From an uncultured Myxococcales bacterium (GTDB lineage: Bacteria > Myxococcota_A > Polyangia > Polyangiales > Polyangiaceae): DNA of 38,696 nucleotides. Below the pieces are notes generated by a model, which worked only from the letters and a program-made list of their open reading frames with translations, did not search any database and had not been told where the DNA came from. Made by a program: the position numbers and the translations under genes. The stretch's first letter is position 1. Every line of letters starts with the position of its first letter. Below, in pieces: positions 1 through 8,479 of the stretch. The stretch lies in contig CALMUT010000336.1 in NCBI GenBank assembly GCA_937872925.1, forward strand, positions 1-38,696, read 5' to 3'.

Positions 1-179
1 GGGGCCGCCCCGCGCGTGGCCGTCACCTCGTCGCCGCGGTCGAGCTGCGCCGCGAGCGCGTGGGCGAGCCCGTCGCCCGTGTCGGGCGGCTCGGAGGCGG
101 CGGCGCCGAACGGCAGGACGACCACCCGCCAGGGTCCGCGCACGTCCGGCGCCGGTCCGGGCGGCGGGGCCGCGGAGGT
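1..179 (-). CDS. Partial minus-strand coding fragment of unknown protein (possible contig-end chimera)
   Basis: The first ~180 bases are far more GC-rich than the rest. Read on the minus strand from 179 downward they give 59 open codons with almost every third position G or C. The peptide looks like a real protein: a Pro/Ala-rich stretch, then WRVVVLPF, a short acidic loop, and GDGLAHALAAQL. A hydrophobic strand ending in LPF followed by a GLA-helix resembles the start of TolB/adenylate-cyclase-associated 'VLPF' domains, but this is only a resemblance. The plus-strand reading of the same bases is low-complexity Ser/Pro/Ala/Gly and does not match what precedes the GH57 motif in that family. 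I infer an unrelated gene fragment joined to the GH57 gene near 165-200, either by assembly chimerism or by a real rearrangement. Both ends of the fragment are open. Confidence 0.4.
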
Positions 180-1434
180 AGCGCGCGCCCGGGCCTTTTT
201 CCCGCGTCTTCTCGGTGCTCCCGCCGCAGGCATGTGGCCGGCAGAAGGTGCCGTCGCGGCCTACGCGGTCCCCTTTTTCGCGCGGCACGGCGTGCGCTGG
301 ATCGCTACGGACGCCGGCGTGCTGAAAAACTCCGGCAAGTGGGGCTACCGCGTCGACGAGCCCGACGTGCTCTGCCAACCGTACCGCGCAGAGTACGCGG
401 GCAGCGAGATCAGCGTGTTCTTTCGGGACACGCAGCTGAGCGATGCGGTGGGCTTCCGTTACCATCGGTTCCACGATGCGGAAGCCGCCGCGGAAGACTT
501 CGTCGAGCAAGTACGGGAGCGTTTCGCGTCGCGCGTGACGCAAGACGGTGCGGTCCTGAGCGTGATATTGGATGGCGAAAACGCCTGGGGCGAATACCAA
601 GACGACGGCCGTCCGTTCTTGCGCGCGCTCTATCGCCGCTTGGCCCGGGACCCGAGTCTTCGCATGGTGACGTTCTCCGAAGCGCTCGACGGCAATCCTG
701 ACCGGAACATCGCAGGGCAACCGTTGGACCGCCAGCACCAGGTGCATGACCTGTTTACGGGCTCTTGGGCCGATGAACTCGCTTCGGCACCGGGCGTTGA
801 CCTAGGAACCTGGATCGGCGAGCCAGAAGAAAACCGTGCTTGGGAGCAGCTCGACGATGCGCGACGAGCCTTCGCGGACGCTGGGATCGATGCGCAATCA
901 CATCCGGACGCCTTCGAAGCGCTGTTTGCAGCCGAGGGCAGTGACTGGTTCTGGTGGTTCGGCAACGACCAAGACTCGGGGCGCGATGACGAATTCGATG
1001 CGCTCTTCCGCGCGCACGTGCGCGCCGCTTACTTGCTGGCTGGGCTGTCGCCTCCCTCCGCGCTTGGTGCGTCGAGCCTCCCGCCGCGGGTGGTGTGGAG
1101 TCCCACGCACAAAGTGCGCCAGCTGCCGCCGCTGGGTTCTTTGAGTGTGCACGTGAATTGCCCCGGCGCCGTACGTTTCCGCTTCGATTCCGGGGCGGAG
1201 CAGCGCCAAGTGCTGCGGCCGGTGGGCGGGGTCATGGCGGGCACGTCGCACTTCGAAGCCCAGCTGCCGCCGGCGCCGCCGGGCACCGCTCAGGTACACT
1301 TTCGTTTTTCCTGCGAGCGCCCCGGGTGTCAGAGCGACACCTGCCGGATGGAAGAACAATGCGTTCTCGTTGCGGAGCCAGGCGTCCGCCACCACGTCGC
1401 GCACACGCCCGGAGGAGTCGACCCGCGCGTGTGA
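180..1434 (+). CDS. Glycoside hydrolase family 57 protein (5' truncated)
   Basis: This is the C-terminal part of a GH57 alpha-amylase/alpha-mannosidase-like enzyme, which acts on alpha-glucans such as glycogen. The family signatures appear in order: GMWPAEGAV (229-255), carrying the expected nucleophile Glu; SVILDGENAWG (~559-591), carrying the expected acid Asp; GSWADE followed by WIGEPEENRAW (~764-843); and EGSDWFWWFGNDQDSG (~934-981). A ~120-residue beta-rich Cys-containing tail follows and ends at TGA 1434. Family members are normally well over 500 residues, so the N-terminal catalytic half is missing. An open frame continues left to base 1, but its first ~55 residues do not look like GH57 sequence, so I start the credible part at about 180. 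No partner gene is visible in the window. Confidence 0.85.
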
Positions 1435-1485
1435 GCGCGGCTACTTGTCGAGCACGGACCGCTGCGGCACCCGGTCGACGCACGA

Positions 1486-1848
1486 CTAGCGTCGACGGCG
1501 GCGTTTGGGCAGCAGCGCAATGCGTTCTTCGGCGTCTTTTCGCAACTTGCCGCAAACCAGATCGCAGAGGTCGAAAATCAAGGGTTCCGTGATCGAGTAG
1601 CGGACCGACGCCCCTTCGCGCTCGCGCCCCACGAAGCCCACCTGGCGCAGTAGCCCAAGCTGCTTGGACACGTTCGCCTGCTTCATCTCTAGGCTGTCCA
1701 CGATTTCCGAGACCGTGTGTGCTCCGCCCCTCAATAGCTGCAGGATCTGCAGGCGCGTGGGCTCCCCGAGCACGGTGAACACCTGCGCCACGCTATCGAG
1801 CACGGGGCCTTCGAGGGGGGTGGGTGCGGGTCTGGAAGATATTGACAT
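1486..1848 (-). CDS. ArsR/SmtB-family transcriptional repressor
   Basis: A 120-residue winged-helix regulator. The core ALDSVAQVF-type helix leads into VLGEPTRLQILQLLRGG, then the recognition helix region MKQANVSKQLGLLRQ (~55-69), and the wing GREREGASVRYSIT. In the family such dimers bind operator DNA and release it on binding metal or another effector. The only cysteines are C95 and C99 in the C-terminal helix (LCDLVCG), a candidate sensor pair; the classical alpha-3 CxC metal site is absent. A basic RRRRR tail ends the protein. I chose the ATG at 1848; an open frame continues upstream but crosses the operator and reads poorly. The gene is divergent from the RND efflux operon, so I infer it represses that operon and itself. 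The inducer is unknown. Confidence 0.85.
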   Translation of the reverse strand: MSISSRPAPTPLEGPVLDSVAQVFTVLGEPTRLQILQLLRGGAHTVSEIVDSLEMKQANVSKQLGLLRQVGFVGREREGASVRYSITEPLIFDLCDLVCGKLRKDAEERIALLPKRRRRR

Positions 1849-1869
1849 ATTGCTACGTAGTGATATGTT
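1842..1869 (+). promoter_or_regulatory. Candidate sigma-70-type promoter of the RND efflux operon
   Basis: TTGACA at 1842-1847 is a perfect -35 match. A 16-bp spacer is followed by TATGTT at 1864-1869 (4 of 6 to the -10 consensus). The promoter lies 60-90 bases before the membrane-fusion gene and is almost entirely covered by the palindromic operator, which fits repression by exclusion of RNA polymerase. Confidence 0.5.
1845..1868. promoter_or_regulatory. 24-bp palindromic operator for the ArsR-family repressor
   Basis: ACATAT, two bases, the perfect 8-bp palindrome CTACGTAG (1853-1860), two bases, ATATGT: 20 of 24 positions are symmetric about 1856/1857. It lies between the divergent regulator and efflux genes, overlaps the regulator's start codon (1846-1848) and sits inside the candidate efflux promoter. 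Size and AT-rich arms suit an ArsR dimer site. Confidence 0.65.
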
Positions 1870-1928
1870 CCTTCTGTCATAATATAGCCGCCGCCGCGGC
1901 GTGCCGCAACCCAAGCGAGTTTCGCACC

Positions 1929-2954
1929 ATGCAATTTCGTACCTCGACGGCCTTCATCGCCGCGTCTCTGAGTCTCTTGACAGCTTGTAACCGGGAGACG
2001 CCGCCCGCCCCGACCAGCGCACCCTTGCCGACCGCTATCGTCACGACGGCTAACGCCAAACGGACCCAAAGCAGTGTGACCCAGGAAATCGTCGGCACGG
2101 TCCGAGCGAAGACCACGGCAAGTATCGCGCCCAATGTGATGGGACGTGTCAAACAGCTGAACGTCACGCTGGGCAGCGAGGTGCAGGCTGGGGCCGTCCT
2201 GGTTCGTCTGCACGCAGGGGAGATCAACGCGAAGGCACGGCAGAGCTCGGCGCTCCTGGATCAGGCGGCACTGGAGCTCAAGCGCACCAAAAGCCTCCGC
2301 GAAAAGAACGTGATCGCTCAGTCCGAGCTAGACGCCAGCGCGTCGCGACACCGGGTCGCAGAAGCTGCTCTGAGCGAAGCGCGCGTGATGCAAAGCTACA
2401 CAGTCCTTCGCGCGCCGTTCTCGGGAGTCATCACGGCGAAGCTCGCAAACGTCGGAGACCAGGCCATGCCCGGTCGCCCGCTTCTAGTGTTGGAGGATCC
2501 GACGGAGCTGCGCCTTGAGGCCACGGTGCCTGAGGCATTGGCGTCGCGCCTCGAACTGGGTCAACCCATGACGGTCCGCGTCGAAGCGATCGGAGCGGCG
2601 TCCCAGGCAAAGATCGTAGAAATTAGCCCGAACGCGGATCCAAGCACCCGCACCGTGCTCGTCAAGTTCGATCTCAAGCAGGTTCCCGGGCTGCGCACGG
2701 GGCTCTTCGGGCGAGTCGAACTCCGCACGAGCCAGCGCAATTCCATCGAGGTGCCTCAAACAGCCGTGGTTCAGCGTGGACAACTCGAACTGGCGTTCGT
2801 CGCCAAGGACGGTCGCGCAGGCCTACGACTCGTGCGCACGGGGCGACAGCGTGACGGCGCTGTCGAGATCCTGAGCGGCTTGGACGTTGGCGAGTCCGTG
2901 ATCACGTCGCACGTCGCCGTTCTCAGCGACGACCAACCCATCGAGGTCAAATAG
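1929..2954 (+). CDS. RND efflux system periplasmic adaptor (membrane fusion) lipoprotein
   Basis: A 341-residue HlyD/AcrA-type adaptor that would link an inner-membrane RND pump to an outer-membrane channel. The N-terminus has a signal peptide ending in the lipobox LTAC (C19). Next comes the split biotinyl-lipoyl domain: a first half around SIAPNVMGRVKQLNVTLGSEV and a second half around APFSGVITAKLANVGDQAMPG. An alpha-helical hairpin (LLDQAALELKRTKSLREK... SRHRVAEAALSEAR) separates the two halves. Beta-barrel and membrane-proximal domains follow, including GLRTGLFGRVEL and VPQTAVVQRG. Length is at the short end of the family. The ATG at 1929 begins the signal peptide; the frame is open further upstream but runs through the promoter. 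The stop TAG overlaps the GTG start of the pump gene by one base, so the two are translationally coupled. The ArsR-type repressor probably controls both. Confidence 0.9.
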   Translation: MQFRTSTAFIAASLSLLTACNRETPPAPTSAPLPTAIVTTANAKRTQSSVTQEIVGTVRAKTTASIAPNVMGRVKQLNVTLGSEVQAGAVLVRLHAGEINAKARQSSALLDQAALELKRTKSLREKNVIAQSELDASASRHRVAEAALSEARVMQSYTVLRAPFSGVITAKLANVGDQAMPGRPLLVLEDPTELRLEATVPEALASRLELGQPMTVRVEAIGAASQAKIVEISPNADPSTRTVLVKFDLKQVPGLRTGLFGRVELRTSQRNSIEVPQTAVVQRGQLELAFVAKDGRAGLRLVRTGRQRDGAVEILSGLDVGESVITSHVAVLSDDQPIEVK

Positions 2955-5900
2955 TGTCACGCGCTGAGTCTGGTTCAGGCCTTGGACCGGCGGGCGCACT
3001 CGCTCGCGCGTTCATCAACTCAAAGCTGACGCCGCTCTTGGTCGTGGCGTCCGTGCTGCTCGGCCTTGTCGCGCTGGTCTTGCTGCCGCGGGAAGAAGAG
3101 CCTCAAATCAAAGTGCCGATGGTGGACGTCATGGTCTCCATGCCTGGCGCTAGTGCGAAGGAGGTCGAGAGCCGCGTCGCTGCGCCCATAGAACGGCTGC
3201 TCTGGGAAATCCCTGGCGTGGAATATGTGTACACCACCAGCCAGCCAGGAAAAGCTCTGGCCGTGGTGCGGTTTCGCGTCGGTGAGGACGTGGAACGCTC
3301 CTTGGTGAAGCTGAATACGAAGCTGGCGGCCAACCAAGACCGCATTCCGAGCGGTGTTTCGCCGCCCTTGGTGAAGGTGCGCTCCATCGACGACGTGCCG
3401 ATCTTGGCTTTGACATTCCACGGTGAAAAACATGACCACCTGACGCTGCGCCGTGTCGCCGCAGAGGTGACCGCGAGGATCAAGCGGCTGCCCGACGTGA
3501 GCGAAACTCACCTGATCGGCGGCGTTCGACGCCAGGTGCGCGTTTCTCTCGATCCGGCGCTGCTGTCTGCACGCTCCTTAGGCATGTCGGAGGTGGCACG
3601 GGCCTTGCGCCACGCAAACGACCAAACCACAGCCGGCTCTTTGACGACCGACGACCGGGACGTCGTGGTGCAAACCGGCGGCTTCTTCACTAGTGCCGAC
3701 GACGTGGGGGCCGTGGTGGTCGGCGTGCGCGACGGCGCCGCCGTGTACGTACGCGACGTCGCGAAAGTAACGGACGCCGGCGAAGACGTTTCGCAATACG
3801 TCTTTTACGGCAACGGCGCAGCGACCTCGGCGCGCTCCCAAGAACGGCCTGCGGTAACCCTCTCGATTGCCAAGGGGCGGGGGACAACCGCCTTTGATGT
3901 CGGTGCGGGAGTGTTTGACAAGGTAGAAGCGTGGAAGGCCACGCTGACCCGGAAGGGGGTGGGGGTGGGCGTCCCCCGGCATTATGGCAAAACCGCCAGT
4001 GAGAAGTCGAACGAGTTGCTCTTTCATATGGGCATCGCCATCGTCAGCGTCTCGCTGCTGATCTTGTTCATGCTTGGCTGGCGCGAATCCCTGGTCGTCG
4101 CAGTCGCTATCCCGTCGACGCTGGGTTTGACGCTGCTGGTCTTTCATCTCGTCGGTTACACTCTCAACCGCATCACGTTGTTTGCGTTGATCTTCTCCAT
4201 CGGCATTTTGGTGGACGATGCCATCGTTGTCGTAGAGAACATCGTGCGCCATCGTTCATTGCCCGCGAACGCTGGGCTGCCGATGCGCCAAGTGGCCGTC
4301 AAGGCAGTCGGCGAAGTCGGTAACCCGACGATCTTGGCGACCCTGGCTGTGATCGCGGCCATCGTTCCCATGGCGTTTGTCGGCGGGCTGATGGGGCCCT
4401 ACATGCGGCCCATTCCCGTGGGGTCCACGGCTGCGATGGTGTTCTCGTTGCTCGTTGCATTCATCGTGACGCCTTGGGCGGCGGTGCGACTGCTTGGGCG
4501 AGGTTCTGCACACAAGGCCGCAAGCCACAGCGCAGACGGTAGACTCACCCGCGCGTATCGAGCGGTCATGTCGCGTTTCGTGGGTGTCACCGCTTGGCGC
4601 TGGGGGTTTTTGGTTGGCATCACTGCGCTACTGCTCGGTGCTGTCGCTTTCGTTCCTTCCGGGCTGGTGCGCGTGAAGATGCTGCCCTTCGACGATAAGA
4701 GCGAGGTGCAGGTTGTGCTCAACATGCCCGAAGGCAGTTCCCTGGAGCGCACCGCTCGGGCCGCGCGTGAGATTGCGCGAGCAGTGCGCGACGAGCCTGA
4801 GGTCGCAAACTACCAAACCTACGTGGGCACTGCCGCCCCATTCAATTTCAACGGATTGGTACGTCACTACTACCTCCGCACCGGGGCCAGCGTCGCCGAT
4901 GTACAGATCAATCTGCTCTCGCGCCACGATCGCAAAGAGCAGAGTCACGATTTCGCCAAACGTGTCCGCCCGCGCGTGGCAGAGATCGCGGCCCGCTATG
5001 GCGCCCGCATCGCCGTCGCGGAAGTGCCGCCTGGTCCGCCAGTACTGCAGACTTTGGTGGCAGAAGTCTACGGCCCGGACACGGAGTCACGCACGCGTCT
5101 TGCTGAGAAGGTGCGGGAGCTCTTTCGCAGTACCCCCGGCGTGGTCGACATCGATTGGTATGCGGAAGAGCCGCATCCAAAAGAGCGATTGGTGCTGGAC
5201 AAAGAAAAGGCCGCACTGCACGGAATCGGCGCCGACGCCATTGCTGGCGCTCTGCGAGTTGCGGTGGCTGGCGAAGCCATCGGGTTGGTGCACGTGCCGC
5301 AGGAGCAAGAAGACGTGCACGTCGTGCTCGACCTGCCTCGAGACAAGCGGCCGAATACTGAGGCATTGCTTGGTCTGCGTTTGACGAGTTCTACGGGTGC
5401 GCTCGTGCCGCTTCGCGAGCTGGTGCGTCTAGAGCGGACGGTGGAAGATCAGAGCATCTATCACAAGAATTTGTTGCCCGTGGTCTACGTGACCGGCGAC
5501 GTTTCGGGTGGCTCCGAGAGCTCTGCCTACGCCGTGCTGGAAATGAATGACGAACTCAAGAAGCTCGCCGCCGCAGATTTCGGTGGGGCAGCGGGCGGCG
5601 TGGAAGTCTTCAATCTGGCGCAGCCCAAGAGCGACGCGCACCCTGCGATCAAATGGGACGGTGAATGGCACGTGACCTTAGAGGTGTTTCGAGACCTGGG
5701 CCTTGCCTTCGTTGCCGTGCTCATCTTGATCTACGGCCTGCTCGTGGGTTGGTTCCGTTCCTTTTCCACGCCGCTGGTCGTGATGGCCGCCATTCCGTTT
5801 TCGCTGATCGGTATCTTGCCCGCGCATGCTGCAATGGGGGCGTTCTTCACAGCCACGAGCATGATTGGGTTCATGGCGGGTGCGGGGATCGTGGTGCGGA

Positions 5901-6235
5901 ATTCCATCATTCTGGTGGACTTCGCCGAGGCGCTCATCGCCGAAGGCATGCCGTTGGAAGAAGCCGTTGTCGAAGCAGGAGCCGTGCGTTTCCGACCGAT
6001 GCTGCTCACTGCCCTCGCCGTCGTGCTGGGTGCGGCCGTGATTCTATTTGATCCGATCTTTCAAGGCCTCGCCATCGCGCTCATGGCGGGCGAGGTGGCG
6101 TCGCTACTCGTGAGTCGCGCAGCAGTACCGGTGTTGTACGCGATGGCGCATCGTCCGCGTCGTACGCGGCCACGCTCTGCGGACACGCCCCGTTTCGATG
6201 TTCCAACGACGGGTACACCTGCGCTCGAGCACTGA
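2954..6235 (+). CDS. RND family efflux transporter permease (AcrB-like)
   Basis: A 1093-residue inner-membrane proton-driven pump of normal AcrB-family length. An N-terminal TM segment (LTPLLVVASVLLGLVALVLLP) is followed by the first porter domain, with the family pattern PGASAKEVESRVAAPIERLLWEIPGVE. The TM2-6 bundle contains GILVDDAIVVVENIV, with the proton-relay pair D421-D422. The second porter domain comes next, and the C-terminal bundle includes GAGIVVRNSIILVDFAEAL. The start is GTG 2954 with GAGG at 2943-2946, overlapping the adaptor stop. The substrate cannot be read from the sequence: control by an ArsR-type regulator hints at metal or another thiol-reactive inducer, but the REEEPQIKVPMVDV opening occurs in a broad group of unassigned pumps. 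No outer-membrane TolC-like gene is present, so the channel must be encoded elsewhere. Confidence 0.93.
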   Translation: MSRAESGSGLGPAGALARAFINSKLTPLLVVASVLLGLVALVLLPREEEPQIKVPMVDVMVSMPGASAKEVESRVAAPIERLLWEIPGVEYVYTTSQPGKALAVVRFRVGEDVERSLVKLNTKLAANQDRIPSGVSPPLVKVRSIDDVPILALTFHGEKHDHLTLRRVAAEVTARIKRLPDVSETHLIGGVRRQVRVSLDPALLSARSLGMSEVARALRHANDQTTAGSLTTDDRDVVVQTGGFFTSADDVGAVVVGVRDGAAVYVRDVAKVTDAGEDVSQYVFYGNGAATSARSQERPAVTLSIAKGRGTTAFDVGAGVFDKVEAWKATLTRKGVGVGVPRHYGKTASEKSNELLFHMGIAIVSVSLLILFMLGWRESLVVAVAIPSTLGLTLLVFHLVGYTLNRITLFALIFSIGILVDDAIVVVENIVRHRSLPANAGLPMRQVAVKAVGEVGNPTILATLAVIAAIVPMAFVGGLMGPYMRPIPVGSTAAMVFSLLVAFIVTPWAAVRLLGRGSAHKAASHSADGRLTRAYRAVMSRFVGVTAWRWGFLVGITALLLGAVAFVPSGLVRVKMLPFDDKSEVQVVLNMPEGSSLERTARAAREIARAVRDEPEVANYQTYVGTAAPFNFNGLVRHYYLRTGASVADVQINLLSRHDRKEQSHDFAKRVRPRVAEIAARYGARIAVAEVPPGPPVLQTLVAEVYGPDTESRTRLAEKVRELFRSTPGVVDIDWYAEEPHPKERLVLDKEKAALHGIGADAIAGALRVAVAGEAIGLVHVPQEQEDVHVVLDLPRDKRPNTEALLGLRLTSSTGALVPLRELVRLERTVEDQSIYHKNLLPVVYVTGDVSGGSESSAYAVLEMNDELKKLAAADFGGAAGGVEVFNLAQPKSDAHPAIKWDGEWHVTLEVFRDLGLAFVAVLILIYGLLVGWFRSFSTPLVVMAAIPFSLIGILPAHAAMGAFFTATSMIGFMAGAGIVVRNSIILVDFAEALIAEGMPLEEAVVEAGAVRFRPMLLTALAVVLGAAVILFDPIFQGLAIALMAGEVASLLVSRAAVPVLYAMAHRPRRTRPRSADTPRFDVPTTGTPALEH

Positions 6236-6307
6236 GCGTGAGTCGCGCAGGCGAGGGCGCGGGGCAAAAGCGGGCGCCCGCGTCCGAACGTGGTATCCTG
6301 CGACGAA

Positions 6308-7093
6308 ATGGGTTCTGCTTGGTTTTTCGGAGTTGTGGCGATTGCTGCTGGCGGCGCGGCCGCGTGCTCCGCAAAGGACCTCAGCGAATTCAACGCGGGC
6401 GGCGCCGCGGGAGCCGGCGCTAGCACCAGCTCCGGCGGAAGCTCTGGCTCTGCTGGCCAGGGAGGGACGGGCAACGCGGGAGCAACGGGAGGCAGCGGCG
6501 GCGCAACGGGAGGCAGCGGCGGCGCAACGGGAGGCAGCGGCGGCGCAACGGGTGGCACCGGTGGTTGCAGCTCGCAAACGCTCACCACAGCGTGGATGTC
6601 CCCCGCTGAAGCGCAAGACGAAGGCCCTGGCGGCGCGTGGATTTTCGAGTCACATGTGGACAAGAGCGACAACCAGCGCGCCACGTCCACGATTGTGGGT
6701 TCGGGCAACACGTCCGTCTTGCAGGCATTGGATTTCGGATTTCAGATCCCGAACACCGCGACGATCTTGGGGATCGAGTTGTCCATCGAGCGTTCCGCCA
6801 GCGTGGGATCCGCTATGAAAGATCTCGGCGTGAAACTCGGGCTGGATGGCTCGGCTTTTAGCGTGACCAAGGAAGAGTCCCAAGCTTGGCCCACGGCGGA
6901 CGCCTACACTAGTTACGGCTCAGCAACCGATACTTGGTCCATACCAGGGCTTTCCCCATTCATTGTGAACTCGAAAAAATTTGACGCGCACTTGACTGCG
7001 CGCTGCTACGAAGCGTCCACATGCGCCCCGGGGGTTGAAGCACGCGTGGATCACATGCGCATGCGTATTACCTACAAGACGACCTGTAACTAG
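6308..7093 (+). CDS. Predicted lipoprotein with Gly-rich repeat linker and beta-sandwich-like domain
   Basis: A 261-residue exported protein. The N-terminus reads as a lipoprotein signal with lipobox AAAC (C20). A ~65-residue Gly/Ala/Ser/Thr linker follows, with GATGGSG-type repeats. The remaining ~180 residues form a globular domain with the pattern W..P......W......D...A and FGFQIPNTATILGIELSIERSAS, ending in paired cysteines (RCYEASTCAPG). That pattern resembles jelly-roll domains found in exported and phage-associated proteins; no enzyme motif is visible. I chose ATG 6308 because it begins the hydrophobic signal; an in-frame GTG lies 18 bases upstream. It follows the RND operon by 72 bases but is unlikely to be part of it. 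The function is unknown; a surface-exposed structural or adhesive role is an inference. Confidence 0.75.
   Translation: MGSAWFFGVVAIAAGGAAACSAKDLSEFNAGGAAGAGASTSSGGSSGSAGQGGTGNAGATGGSGGATGGSGGATGGSGGATGGTGGCSSQTLTTAWMSPAEAQDEGPGGAWIFESHVDKSDNQRATSTIVGSGNTSVLQALDFGFQIPNTATILGIELSIERSASVGSAMKDLGVKLGLDGSAFSVTKEESQAWPTADAYTSYGSATDTWSIPGLSPFIVNSKKFDAHLTARCYEASTCAPGVEARVDHMRMRITYKTTCN
6482..6564 (+). repeat. 21-bp in-frame tandem repeat in lipoprotein linker
   Basis: Three perfect 21-bp units (6482-6502, 6503-6523, 6524-6544) and a diverged partial fourth. Each encodes seven residues of the Ala-Thr-Gly-Gly-Ser-Gly-Gly type, so copy-number changes keep the frame. The period and residue pattern match the longer repeat at 23591-23758. 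Confidence 0.9.
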
Positions 7094-7211
7094 CGCGGCC
7101 GAGGGCTTGGGTGGCGGCGCTGTCGCTCCGCGGTCTTTGTCCGCTAATCGTGTGTCATGCGATCTGGAGGGAAAGCGAGGCCGTGTGGGATGTAAGCTCT
7201 GCGGCCAAGGC

Positions 7212-7706
7212 TTAGAGGTGCGCCTGAATCATTTGCGCAACCAGGTCGAGCTGATATGGCCAGCGGTACTTCAGCTCCACGCTCGGGAAGCGCACTCGGC
7301 ACATCGCGAGCGCTTCCGGGATGTCACGCTCAGAGTGTCCGCCGCCCGGAGTCATCATCGTCGAAAACACATCGATGTGGCTGGCGCCAGCGTCGACCAG
7401 TTCTTGCATCGCTGCCAGGATGTCGGGGGCGCAGAATTCATTGTAGGCCGCCATCACGGGCACGTCGCCCATCAGCGCTCGTAGCTCGGTCACGAGTCGT
7501 TCCGTACCGGTCCGGTACGGGTCGTTGTCTTCCGTCCGCGGCCATTGGCGCACCTGCTGTTCGAGCTCCTGTGCTCGGGCCACGTCTGCGGGAGACTTGT
7601 CGGTCTTTGCGTTCAGCAGTCGCATTTCGCGCAACAGCTCCCGAGGCACGTCCCGGGCAGGGCTGCCGTGGGCGATCAGCAAGACCGCGCGTTTCTCGGC
7701 ACTCAT
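7212..7706 (-). CDS. CbiX/sirohydrochlorin chelatase family protein
   Basis: A 164-residue single-domain class II chelatase of the CbiX-short/SirB type; in the family it inserts Co or Fe into sirohydrochlorin on the route to cobalamin or sirohaem. The N-terminal strand LLIAHGSP carries the catalytic His (H13). The middle has AAYNEFCAPDI, and the second conserved site is MMTPGGGHSERDIPEAL (H124, E126). It is somewhat longer than the ~120-residue archaeal forms because of a helical insertion (residues ~20-60). The ATG at 7706 starts right before the first strand; an in-frame upstream extension to 7754 looks non-coding. It stands alone, with no other cob/cbi/cys gene nearby, so the metal and pathway are undetermined. 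It converges on the preceding lipoprotein gene. Confidence 0.85.
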   Translation of the reverse strand: MSAEKRAVLLIAHGSPARDVPRELLREMRLLNAKTDKSPADVARAQELEQQVRQWPRTEDNDPYRTGTERLVTELRALMGDVPVMAAYNEFCAPDILAAMQELVDAGASHIDVFSTMMTPGGGHSERDIPEALAMCRVRFPSVELKYRWPYQLDLVAQMIQAHL

Positions 7707-7833
7707 GGCTGCAGTGTAGAACGGCTTCCGTTCTTTGTGACTGGGGCGGGACACTTTCCCTGTGCTGCACTACGCTGTGAGGGCCATGAGCCGTTGCTAC
7801 GTGTTTTGGCTGGACCTTCCCTAGAACTGCGCC

Positions 7834-8439
7834 GTGCCGAGAGTTTTCATAAGTCCGCCCCTGCTTCGCCCGCTGCTGGTGTTTTTGGCCATCCTGGGTT
7901 GCAGTCCGGAAGAGCCTGCGGCGCCGCTGCCCCCTTTGGAGCTCACGGTGACCGCGGGCAGCATTCCCGCAGACAAGGAGCCGATAGTCTGGCTCGTAGA
8001 GAAAGACGACGTGCGCTTAGTGAACGCGCCTCAGGGCGGGCACGTGCTACACATCGCTGCGCGTATGGAAGGACTGCGCACCAAGCGGGCAGAGATCCGC
8101 GCGCAGCTGCGGCACCCTGATACCCGCGCCATCGAGGCGGAAGAAGCACGCACCATCAACGTCGTGGAATCATCCCCCGGTGTGTTCGAGTCAAAACCGG
8201 ATTCGCTCTCCGACGTCGCGCACATTCCTGTCTGCCCCAACTACGGTGATCGCGATATTTTGGATCAAGAGTGGCTGCTGGAGGTGACGGCCTCCGAGAT
8301 CCCCGGCCGCGCAGGCACTGGCAAGACGGAGCTGCGCGTCACCCCACGCTGCACCCACACGGACCCGAAGACTCAGGCCTTGTGTCAATGCGAGTGCGCG
8401 GCGAACTACGTGCTTGGCAAGTGCGGCGGCGGCGGCTGA
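7834..8439 (+). CDS. Predicted lipoprotein of unknown function
   Basis: A 201-residue protein starting at GTG 7834 with a signal sequence ending in the lipobox ILGC (C23). The mature part opens with a beta-rich region (LELTVTAGSIPADKEPIVWLV... VLHIAARMEG) like an Ig-type sandwich. It ends in a Cys-rich tail (CTHTDPKTQALCQCECAANYVLGKCGGGG) that could form two or three disulfides. I recognise no catalytic motif or named family. It lies between the chelatase (divergent) and the copper-monooxygenase-like lipoprotein (convergent). Two lipoproteins ending tail to tail suggests separate transcription units. Confidence 0.7.
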   Translation: MPRVFISPPLLRPLLVFLAILGCSPEEPAAPLPPLELTVTAGSIPADKEPIVWLVEKDDVRLVNAPQGGHVLHIAARMEGLRTKRAEIRAQLRHPDTRAIEAEEARTINVVESSPGVFESKPDSLSDVAHIPVCPNYGDRDILDQEWLLEVTASEIPGRAGTGKTELRVTPRCTHTDPKTQALCQCECAANYVLGKCGGGG

Positions 8440-8479
8440 TGCCGCACGGGTACGGCTTGGCGTGGAGAGCGAGCCGCGC

